Assembly (NCBI GenBank): GCA_028701715.1
Contig: JAQVQF010000029.1
Span: 1-15,018, forward strand
Direction: 5' to 3'
DNA from: Eubacteriales bacterium
Lineage (GTDB): Bacteria > Bacillota > Clostridia > Oscillospirales > CAG-382
Length of the DNA: 15,018 bases
This document shows, piece after piece, positions 6,038 through 12,076 of this stretch. Positions within the stretch are counted from its first letter, which is position 1, and every line of letters starts with the position of its first letter. Below the pieces are notes generated by a model that did no database searches, had not been told where the DNA came from, and saw only the letters and a program-made list of their open reading frames with translations. Made by a program: the position numbers and the translations under genes.

Positions 6038-6532
6038 TTAATACCCTATGGTTCCCAAACTGTCATCATTTTTAATCCAATCATTTACATCATAAACGGT
6101 ATATGTATCGGAATTTTCTCTGACAATCGCCCTGCTTATCCCGGCGTTTATGACAAGCCGCTTGCACATCTGACAGCTGCAGGTACCCGGCAATGGTTCT
6201 TCTGTTTTCGGATCGATACAGACAAGATACAGATCGGAACCTATCATGGTCTCGCGGGAAGCGGCAATAATCGCATTTGCCTCGGCATGAACGGAACGGC
6301 AAAGCTCATAGCGTTCGCCGCGCGGAATATTCAACTTGTCACGCAGACAATAGCCCATATCGCAGCAGTTGGCTCTCCCGCGCGGGGCGCCGTTGTAACC
6401 GGTCGATACTATGCTGTCGTTCTTGACAATGATAGCTCCGAATTTACGTCTGAGACAGGTGCTTCTTTGAGCTACCGTCTGTGCGATGTCAAGATAATAA
6501 TTGATTTTCGATACTCTTTCCGCCTGTTCCAT
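6038..6532 (-). CDS. dCMP deaminase family protein (ComEB-like)
   Basis: A 164-residue zinc deaminase. The catalytic motif is HAEANAI (His82, Glu84), and the other zinc ligands are Cys120 and Cys123 in SCQMC, where the family normally has PCxxC. RSTCLRRKFGAIIV (23-36) and TGYNGAPRG (44-52) are hallmark dCMP deaminase segments. The enzyme makes dUMP from dCMP for thymidylate synthesis; in Bacillus the homologue is ComEB. A GTG at 6577 would add 15 residues, but it lies only about ten bases from the predicted transcript start and has no ribosome site. The ATG at 6532 has AAGGCGG five bases upstream (6538-6544) and begins at the usual family N-terminus. It is the first gene of the deaminase-lipoprotein-rimI-tsaD operon. 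The C-terminus after about residue 135 is not diagnostic. Confidence 0.9.
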   Translation of the reverse strand: MEQAERVSKINYYLDIAQTVAQRSTCLRRKFGAIIVKNDSIVSTGYNGAPRGRANCCDMGYCLRDKLNIPRGERYELCRSVHAEANAIIAASRETMIGSDLYLVCIDPKTEEPLPGTCSCQMCKRLVINAGISRAIVRENSDTYTVYDVNDWIKNDDSLGTIGY

Positions 6533-6592
6533 GTGTTCCGCCTTTTTACTATTTATAAAATCAATAATATTATACACTTTTAATATGCTTTT

Positions 6593-6621
6593 ATTATAAC
6601 ATTACAACGGGTAAAAATCAA
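6593..6621 (-). promoter_or_regulatory. Sigma-A promoter of the deaminase-tsaD operon
   Basis: Read on the minus strand: TTGATT (6616-6621), a 17-bp spacer, TATAAT (6593-6598, six of six). The start site would be near 6586. A second TATAAT at 6569-6574 has no matching -35 at standard spacing that I can see. Confidence 0.75.
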
Positions 6622-6632
6622 GAGAAAAGCGT

Positions 6633-6665
6633 AAAAAAACGGGACGGCGTTCATTGCCGTCCCGT
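6633..6665 (-). terminator. Rho-independent terminator after the discoidin-like surface gene
   Basis: A perfect 10-bp stem (6639-6648 with 6656-6665, ACGGGACGGC/GCCGTCCCGT) with a 7-base loop is followed on the minus strand by a run of seven Ts (6633-6639). It starts 15 bases after the stop of the gene at 6680-7996 and separates it from the deaminase promoter. Confidence 0.9.
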
Positions 6666-6679
6666 AAAACAATTACAGT

Positions 6680-7996
6680 TTATTTTCTTCTTTTAATGAC
6701 AACAGCGCCTGCGAGAGATATAACGGATACTATTGCGAGAGCAACGAATCCGCTGTCGCCGGTTTCGGGAGTATCATCTTCGCTGGATTCATCAGCCGAA
6801 GGTTCGACGGAGGGTTCTTCGGAGGGTTCCTCAGAGGATTCTTCTCCGCTCGAAGCACCGAATACCTGAACTTCGCCTATGAACATCCAGGCGCAGCCTG
6901 TGCTGTTGGTGAACTGAACCTTGACATACTGAGCGGAAGCTTCGACTTCAATACCGTTGTTAACGATTTTATTTCCGTTTACAAATGTTTCGCCGTCCTT
7001 TTCGAAAGGATCAACATCATAAGAGCCGGTGCCGATTTCTGTATAGTCGGTGCCGTTGGTGGAATAGAAGAATTTAAATTCCGCGGGAGCGGCTATGCCG
7101 GAATTCTGTAAATTGCTCATAACCACATTGATTCCGCTGATGTCGGCAACCTCGCCGAGATCTATAACTATTTCCGCATATCCGTTGGCGGCATAGTCGT
7201 CGGAGTTCGCGTTGAAGCCGACCCAGTTGACGTCGCTGTAGGACGGGCTTGCGGGGATAATACCGTCGGTAAGCTCTTTGTTGTCAATATCGGTATATGT
7301 AGCTTCGTCGACTAGCATACCGCTCTTTGTATAGGTCTTGCCTACGGCGATACCGTAATCAACTTCCTCACCCGGTTCGACATAGGGGGTAAGGTAGGAA
7401 TATGTTTCATAAGTATCGTTATAGGTTATGTGATCATAGTTTGCGTCTACGGCATAATTGGCAATAACTTCGGGAGCGGAAAGGTCGATTCCCACGAGGG
7501 TGTAAAGGTCGCCTACCGAGATTGTCTTAAGGACTGCGTCCCATGCTTGATTCTTGGCATTGATAAAGTTAGGGCATTCGGAATAAGGAACATCCTGGAA
7601 ATTAATGCCGTCATAATACCATTCTGTGCCTACAGCGGTAGAAAACAAAGTGGGCCAGTCATTGCCGCAGTTGGATTCGACGACAAATTGATTTTCGCCT
7701 ATAGTCCAATCGGGACCGGTTCCTGCGGAAGCATATACAGCTATTGCTTTATACGCGCCGGTTTCCTCATCGAGCTCGAACATAACGGCGTCTCTCCAAG
7801 GGGAGGTAAAAGTACCGGTGGTCTGAATTCCGGTAACGCCTTCAAAACTGATGTCGTCCGCAAGCATAATGCCCACTTCGGTGGTGAGGTTTGCCGGTTC
7901 ATAATCGGGAGCGGTGAAGTCTGCTGTAGCGGCGATGCTCGCAAAGCAGGTAAGTACCATTACTAAAGCTACGATAATAGGTAAAGTCTTTTTCAT
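6680..7996 (-). CDS. Secreted surface protein with F5/8 type C-like domain and TPETGD anchor tail
   Basis: A 438-residue exported protein. Residues 1-25 are a signal peptide (MKKT, hydrophobic core, likely cut near ATA-D). Residues 27-205 are a beta-rich region I do not recognise. Residues about 215-380 look like a coagulation factor 5/8 type C (discoidin, CBM32-like) domain: VIDLGEVADISGINV, FKFFYSTNGTDYTEIG and a final YVKVQF...IGEVQVFG. Then come a Ser/Glu/Pro linker (381-408), TPETG (409-413), a hydrophobic stretch and KRRK. The tail resembles a sortase sorting signal with T in place of L; no sortase gene is present here. The domain suggests carbohydrate or cell-surface binding. AAAGGAG precedes the ATG. 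The gene is monocistronic, with its own promoter and terminator. Confidence 0.85.
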   Translation of the reverse strand: MKKTLPIIVALVMVLTCFASIAATADFTAPDYEPANLTTEVGIMLADDISFEGVTGIQTTGTFTSPWRDAVMFELDEETGAYKAIAVYASAGTGPDWTIGENQFVVESNCGNDWPTLFSTAVGTEWYYDGINFQDVPYSECPNFINAKNQAWDAVLKTISVGDLYTLVGIDLSAPEVIANYAVDANYDHITYNDTYETYSYLTPYVEPGEEVDYGIAVGKTYTKSGMLVDEATYTDIDNKELTDGIIPASPSYSDVNWVGFNANSDDYAANGYAEIVIDLGEVADISGINVVMSNLQNSGIAAPAEFKFFYSTNGTDYTEIGTGSYDVDPFEKDGETFVNGNKIVNNGIEVEASAQYVKVQFTNSTGCAWMFIGEVQVFGASSGEESSEEPSEEPSVEPSADESSEDDTPETGDSGFVALAIVSVISLAGAVVIKRRK

Positions 7997-8049
7997 GTTA
8001 AATCTCCTTTTAAATATTATACAAGGTTTTTCATTTCCATGTTTCTTAT

Positions 8050-8078
8050 ATTATACACTTTCGAAATGGTTTTGTCAA
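8050..8078 (-). promoter_or_regulatory. Perfect-consensus sigma-A promoter
   Basis: On the minus strand TTGACA (8073-8078) and TATAAT (8050-8055) are both six of six, with the ideal 17-bp spacer. The start would be near 8043, giving a leader of about 47 bases before the ATG at 7996. Strong constitutive expression of the surface protein is expected. Confidence 0.9.
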
Positions 8079-8111
8079 GGTAAATTCAAATCATTTTGCC
8101 CTTTTGTTCAC

Positions 8112-8155
8112 AAAAAAAGCCCCCGTTATAACGTTCAACGTCAACGGAGGCTTTT
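8112..8155 (-). terminator. Rho-independent terminator after the SEEV-repeat surface gene
   Basis: On the minus strand AAAAGCCTCCGTT pairs with AACGGGGGCTTTT through one T-G wobble, and the 3' arm runs into a stretch of seven Ts (8112-8118). It lies 13 bases beyond the stop of the gene at 8168-8956. Confidence 0.85.
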
Positions 8156-8167
8156 AAATTTTATTTT

Positions 8168-8956
8168 TTAATGTTTATTCTTAATTACAACCGCTCCGGC
8201 AAGGGAAATTACGGAAATTATCGCAAGCGCGACAAGTCCGCTGTCGCCGGTTTCGGGAGTGGAGGGGTCGCTGGTTTCTTCGGAAACGGTTTCGGAAATA
8301 TCTTCGGAAACTTCTTCGGAAACTTCTTCGGAAACTTCTTCGGATACATCAATAATTTCGTTTCCTTCGACGACTACTTCCAGTTTTTCGATGACTATTT
8401 CCGCACCGTTTACCGAAAAGATTTTTATGGAAGTCAGAGTAATTTCATCGCCTTCGATAGGCAGCTTGCCCGAATAACTCGCGGCGGCTGTCCAGTCGCA
8501 ATAACCAAGTTCCGAAAAAGGAATTTCAAATTCATAGGTACCGGCTGTCGCAAGGTCGCCCGCGCCGTCAAAGGTCATACCGTCTATGTAATGATGCACG
8601 AATATTTCGTCAATGGTTGCGGTATCGGTGGAGTTGGGAGTTCCTATACGGATGGAAGTTCCGCCGCTCGAAAGGGAAAATTTAACTTTAAGGGTGGCTT
8701 TTGCTATTTCGAAGGTATACGGTACGGCATATTCGAGAGTAACGCCCGGCCATGCGCCGGCAGCCTTTACGGTGAGCACGCCGTTTGAGTCGAACGTGGC
8801 TTCGGCTTTGACTCCGCTAACTTCCGAATATGTAATGGTCGCGTCATCCGGTACGAGATTGTACACGGTATCGGGTTCGTTTTCCGCCGATACGGGGATT
8901 ACAAAGCAGACAGCAATAAGGCAAACAGCAGTGATTAACGCCAATGCTTTTTTCAT
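8168..8956 (-). CDS. Secreted surface protein with SEEV repeats and TPETGD anchor tail
   Basis: A 262-residue exported protein: signal peptide 1-24 (MKKALALI, cut near VSA-EN) and a single beta-rich domain, residues about 28-200, with carbohydrate-binding-module-like character. FEIPFSELGYCDW and the closing strands IEKLEVVVEG support this, but no family can be named safely. Then comes an acidic stalk with SEEV repeats (about 205-230), TPETG (233-237), a hydrophobic segment and a basic end. The C-terminal 30 residues are nearly the same as those of the neighbouring surface gene (6680-7996), so both are probably anchored by the same machinery. AAGGAG precedes the ATG. Its own consensus promoter and terminator make it monocistronic. 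The ligand is unknown. Confidence 0.8.
   Translation of the reverse strand: MKKALALITAVCLIAVCFVIPVSAENEPDTVYNLVPDDATITYSEVSGVKAEATFDSNGVLTVKAAGAWPGVTLEYAVPYTFEIAKATLKVKFSLSSGGTSIRIGTPNSTDTATIDEIFVHHYIDGMTFDGAGDLATAGTYEFEIPFSELGYCDWTAAASYSGKLPIEGDEITLTSIKIFSVNGAEIVIEKLEVVVEGNEIIDVSEEVSEEVSEEVSEDISETVSEETSDPSTPETGDSGLVALAIISVISLAGAVVIKNKH
8302..8337 (-). repeat. 12-bp tandem repeat coding for the SEEV stalk
   Basis: Three exact copies of CTTCGGAAACTT (plus-strand reading) are followed by a partial fourth copy and flanked by diverged copies on the other side. The unit is four codons long, so gain or loss of a unit keeps the frame and changes stalk length. Confidence 0.85.
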
Positions 8957-8998
8957 AATTTCTTCTCCTTAATAAAATTTCAATAATTTTCTGTCTAA

Positions 8999-9027
8999 AG
9001 TATATCATGCTGTTTTTATTTTGTCAA
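8999..9027 (-). promoter_or_regulatory. Sigma-A promoter of the SEEV-repeat surface gene
   Basis: On the minus strand TTGACA (9022-9027, six of six), a 17-bp spacer and TATACT (8999-9004, five of six). The start would be near 8992, about 36 bases before the ATG at 8956. Confidence 0.85.
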
Positions 9028-9153
9028 TATGTTTATGATTATTTGTCAGCACTTTTTTAACATTTTATATATAAATTCAATCCGGTATTAACATAGTTAT
9101 TATAATTCCTTTCAGAAGAGTGTTCTTCGAGAACATTAAATTATAACCGCACG

Positions 9154-9188
9154 AAAAAAGCAGGGAGCTCTTTTGAAAGCGCCCTGCT
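9154..9188 (-). terminator. Rho-independent terminator of the first sigma/surface module
   Basis: On the minus strand AGCAGGG pairs with CCCTGCT (9182-9188 with 9159-9165). A partly paired interior includes GCTTTC/GAGC, and a run of Ts follows (9154-9159). It lies about 25 bases after the stop of the gene at 9214. The rest of 9028-9213 is AT-rich and holds no gene. Confidence 0.8.
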
Positions 9189-9213
9189 ATTGATATTGTC
9201 AACTACATATATT

Positions 9214-11169
9214 CTATTTCAACCAGTCATCCGAGTGCATGTACTTACTCCTGTCAGAATCTTCGCTCAGGGGGACTTGGCCGTCATAAGGCCCGATTCC
9301 CCACCAAAGTCTATAATTATCAATTGAATAGAAATAATAATATAGCGTTCTTGTGCTGTAATCTTCATTGAATACCACAAATTTTTTCTCACTCGGCATA
9401 TAAAATGTTGTACCAACGACCATTAAATCATCTGAAACAATATATCCGTTAGCATTAAAACTCTCATTCTGTAGTGCTAGTGCGCTGCCTCTTTCAAGCA
9501 CCGTATAAAACATATCCCAATCTATCATTTCGCAAGGAAATTGTAAGGAGTAAAGCAGGCAATGAACATCTACGAGATTATAACCTTCAGGGAGAGGTTT
9601 TGAAGCGAGAACGGTCTTATTCGGCCTGCCGCCCTGACAATAATCAATATAAACAAGATATGCCGTGTTTTCGGCAAATATTTCTTCGATGGTAAATGTT
9701 TTACTAGGTCCGGCATTTAAATCGAGATCAAGACCTTTAAATTGATCAAAAAATGATATATTTGCAAATAACATTTCAGCAACATCGGATAAGCTGTCAA
9801 TTGAATAAAATATAGATAAAGCTTTTTCTTCTGTTGTTTTCGTATAAGTATATGATCCGTCTCTGAAAAATTCCTCAAGCTCTTCCCTGCTTAATTTGGG
9901 GATTGTGTTTGTAATTTGTTCTTCTGATGTTTCACTCGAACTTTCTTCCGAATTCTCTTCAAATGTTTCTTCAAAACTTTCCTCATCGCTTTCTTCAGCC
10001 TGATCTTCCGAACTCTCTTCCGAACTTTCTTCCATTGATTCTTCGGATTCATCATTTGAGTATTCATCAGCGGGTTCTTCCGCTAATACAATTGTCCATC
10101 TTCCGCTGTCAGAATTGTCGGAAATCCAATCGCTTACCGCCTGTGATTTTACGGTTACGACGCAGCCTTCTTTGCCGCATGAATCGAAGATCCCATCATA
10201 ATATTCAACATTTAATATATCGCCGAAAGCGCCCATATCAAGGTTTGTCATTGAGTTGTTGCCGCATTTATTAAACATATTCATCATATCAGTTACATTT
10301 GAGATGTAAAAATTATCGCCTAAATTAAGATTGGTCATGGAAGTGTTACCGCAATCACAAAACATATAGCTCATATCGGTAACATTTGAAGTGTCAAATT
10401 TATCTCCTATATCAAGAGCTATCAAAGCATTGTACCCGCAACCATAAAACATATAACTCATATCTTTGACATATGAGGTATCAAGCCCGGTAAGATCCAA
10501 TTCTGTTATTTTATCACTTCCGACATTATAAAACATATACGACGAATCGGGATTGGCGTATATTACCCCATCCGCACAGATATAAACATAATACAGACTA
10601 TCGTTTGTATCGCTTTCCGTATCCTCATAAACATAAGCCATAACGGAATTGTCATTTAAAGCGGATACATCAGCGCTTGCGTATAAATTTCCCTTATGTT
10701 CCGACGGCTCGTTTACGGAATCGGTAATAATATTGAGCGATGCTATTTTTTTAGGATTGACAAGATGTATGAATTTTATATTTTCGTTGTCAATATTGTC
10801 ATTTATATCGTAGAAATCTATAGACTTATATTGCTCGGAAAAAGCAGCAAGCATATTTGAAATATAATGAGGCTCCTCAGATACGGCAGACTGGTCCTCT
10901 GAATCTCCTTCATTCATCGCGCCGCTTACGCACATGGATTTGTCGATTATCCCCCCGTCGTTTGGTCCGGGGGCAAGCGCGATACCCGTAATCGCGCAAA
11001 ACAATATGGCAAAGGAAAGCATGGTCGCAAGCACCATCTTCTTGGACATACCGAGACCCGCGTGCTTTTCCTTTTCCGCCTCAAGCTTTATTTCCGCCGC
11101 GGAGGGCTTTAACGCCGCCGCGATTTTTTTCTCTATCGCCTGTTTGAATTTCGATTCAAACTCATTCAT
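9214..11169 (-). CDS. Single-pass membrane protein with DUF285 repeats, putative anti-sigma/sensor
   Basis: A 651-residue protein from the ATG at 11169. Order: cytoplasmic N-terminus 1-42 (MNEFESKFKQAIEKK, KPSAAE at 21-26), one membrane helix about 43-67, an extracellular region, and DUF285/BspA-type repeats about 209-335. Repeats such as KDMSYMFYGCG and TDMSYMFCDCG recur, with asparagine-rich linkers. A Ser/Glu stalk (about 372-418) and a C-terminal domain of about 230 residues without recognisable family follow. There is no zinc anti-sigma HxxxCxxC motif. It overlaps the stop of the ECF sigma gene by eight bases (ATGAATGA), so the pair is translationally coupled. An ATG at 11181 is rejected because the AAGGA site abuts it. 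By analogy with RsgI-type systems, I infer it binds the sigma factor inside and senses a ligand or attachment outside. A plain adhesin is the alternative. Confidence 0.7.
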   Translation of the reverse strand: MNEFESKFKQAIEKKIAAALKPSAAEIKLEAEKEKHAGLGMSKKMVLATMLSFAILFCAITGIALAPGPNDGGIIDKSMCVSGAMNEGDSEDQSAVSEEPHYISNMLAAFSEQYKSIDFYDINDNIDNENIKFIHLVNPKKIASLNIITDSVNEPSEHKGNLYASADVSALNDNSVMAYVYEDTESDTNDSLYYVYICADGVIYANPDSSYMFYNVGSDKITELDLTGLDTSYVKDMSYMFYGCGYNALIALDIGDKFDTSNVTDMSYMFCDCGNTSMTNLNLGDNFYISNVTDMMNMFNKCGNNSMTNLDMGAFGDILNVEYYDGIFDSCGKEGCVVTVKSQAVSDWISDNSDSGRWTIVLAEEPADEYSNDESEESMEESSEESSEDQAEESDEESFEETFEENSEESSSETSEEQITNTIPKLSREELEEFFRDGSYTYTKTTEEKALSIFYSIDSLSDVAEMLFANISFFDQFKGLDLDLNAGPSKTFTIEEIFAENTAYLVYIDYCQGGRPNKTVLASKPLPEGYNLVDVHCLLYSLQFPCEMIDWDMFYTVLERGSALALQNESFNANGYIVSDDLMVVGTTFYMPSEKKFVVFNEDYSTRTLYYYFYSIDNYRLWWGIGPYDGQVPLSEDSDRSKYMHSDDWLK

Positions 11170-11698
11170 ATATAACGCCATCCTTTTCCAATGCGATTTT
11201 AAGCTTCTTTACCGCGGATTTATATCTGCGTTCCGCGCATGATACGGAAAAGCCGAGATTTTCCGCGATTTCCCTGAAATTGTATTCGCCGTACAGATAC
11301 ATCGTAAAAACCTGTCTTTCCTTCACGGAAAGCTTTTTTAATATATATTTTATATAATCCGTTTCCGCTATCCTGTCCTCAGGTCCCTTGGTTTTGGCCT
11401 CATACTCGACCACCACGATTCTTTTTTGCTTATCGTCATAATTAAGCGCCGTATTTTTGGCGATTTGTATTATCCAGGCAAGCCCGTTGGTGCCCGGCTT
11501 ATACTTTGTTATTCCGTTGATTATTTTTACAAAGGTGTCCTGTACGACATCCTCCGCCGTAAAGCCGTCCCCTGTCAAGGACAGCACGTAAGCGTAAAGC
11601 AGGTTGTATGAATATTCATACAGGCTTTCAAAGCACCCGCTGTCGCCCGAACGCATAGACGAAAGATAGCCGTCAACGATATTAGCGTCAACTTTCAA
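11162..11698 (-). CDS. ECF-type RNA polymerase sigma factor
   Basis: A 178-residue sigma-70 family protein of ECF size with only regions 2 and 4. Region 2 includes FESLYEYSYNLLYAYVLSLTG and AEDVVQDTFVKI (48-59), followed by TNGLAWIIQIAKNTALNY. Region 4 includes LSVKERQVFTMYLYGEYNFREIAENLGF and a closing helix AERRYKSAVKKLK. The start is taken as TTG at 11698, since GGAGGAG (11704-11710) sits five bases upstream; an ATG at 11749 would place this ribosome site inside the gene and add a non-family N-terminus. The stop overlaps the next gene's start. It is about 62% identical (81 of 131 aligned positions, counted by eye, no gaps) to the partial sigma factor at the right end of the window. Its regulon and promoter sequence are unknown. 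Confidence 0.9.
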   Translation of the reverse strand: MKVDANIVDGYLSSMRSGDSGCFESLYEYSYNLLYAYVLSLTGDGFTAEDVVQDTFVKIINGITKYKPGTNGLAWIIQIAKNTALNYDDKQKRIVVVEYEAKTKGPEDRIAETDYIKYILKKLSVKERQVFTMYLYGEYNFREIAENLGFSVSCAERRYKSAVKKLKIALEKDGVIYE

Positions 11699-11703
11699 GA
11701 TGT

Positions 11704-11710
11704 CTCCTCC
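11704..11710 (-). promoter_or_regulatory. Ribosome binding site fixing a TTG start
   Basis: GGAGGAG on the minus strand, five bases from TTG 11698-11696 (seven if GGAGG alone is counted). It is the strongest Shine-Dalgarno sequence near the sigma gene and decides the TTG start over the upstream ATG at 11749. Confidence 0.8.
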
Positions 11711-12040
11711 GGATAGAGCTCTTACATTTAATAAACAATTCAAAAACAAAAAAACTGCGGTTTAAATAAATTTATTGTATAATTTTTTAATCGTTTTTTA
11801 TATTGGATTGCTTAAGGCGTTTTTCATTTATTAATACACGCCGAGCACCTTTATCTGCTCGATACGGTTATAATACCCGTCGGTATAAAATGCGCTTTTA
11901 TTTATGTTTTATAGTATTTACACATTACCAATCGGACGGCTTCAGCCGACATTGCATGTTTGTTCCTCGACTGCTTAATTTTGTCGTGTTTATTTTGGAT
12001 TATTTTATCATTTTTAGATTAATTTTTCAATGGTTATAGC
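11711..12040. other. Non-coding gap upstream of the first sigma gene
   Basis: About 330 bases without a credible gene; a 78-codon frame on the plus strand begins at a TTG with no ribosome site. The part next to the sigma gene is very AT-rich, contains the palindrome AATAAATTTATT (11765-11776), and should hold the sigma promoter. I see no convincing sigma-A pair there, so an ECF-type promoter is possible. Further out, two potential stems occur: GGCGT/ACGCC (about 11817-11843) and CGAGCA-8-TGCTCG (about 11843-11862). Confidence 0.5.
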
Positions 12041-12072
12041 AAAAAGAAAAAGCCCCGTAAAGGGCTTTTTCT
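12041..12072 (-). terminator. Rho-independent terminator of the second sigma/surface module
   Basis: A perfect 11-bp stem AGAAAAAGCCC/GGGCTTTTTCT (12045-12055 with 12062-12072), loop six bases, with five more Ts on the minus strand (12041-12045). It starts five bases after the stop at 12077. Confidence 0.9.
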
Positions 12073-12076
12073 GATT

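Noticed and set aside
6533..6577. GTG start adding 15 residues to the dCMP deaminase
   Set aside because: It lies about ten bases from the predicted transcript start with no ribosome site; the ATG at 6532 has AAGGCGG.
9121..9135. Inverted repeat TGTTCT-TCG-AGAACA as a LexA-type operator
   Set aside because: The half-sites are in the reverse order to the Gram-positive LexA box (GAAC-N4-GTTC), and it lies downstream of a terminator, not at a promoter.
11803..12039. 78-codon plus-strand frame in the gap between sigma modules
   Set aside because: It starts at TTG without a ribosome site, and its composition looks like translated non-coding DNA.
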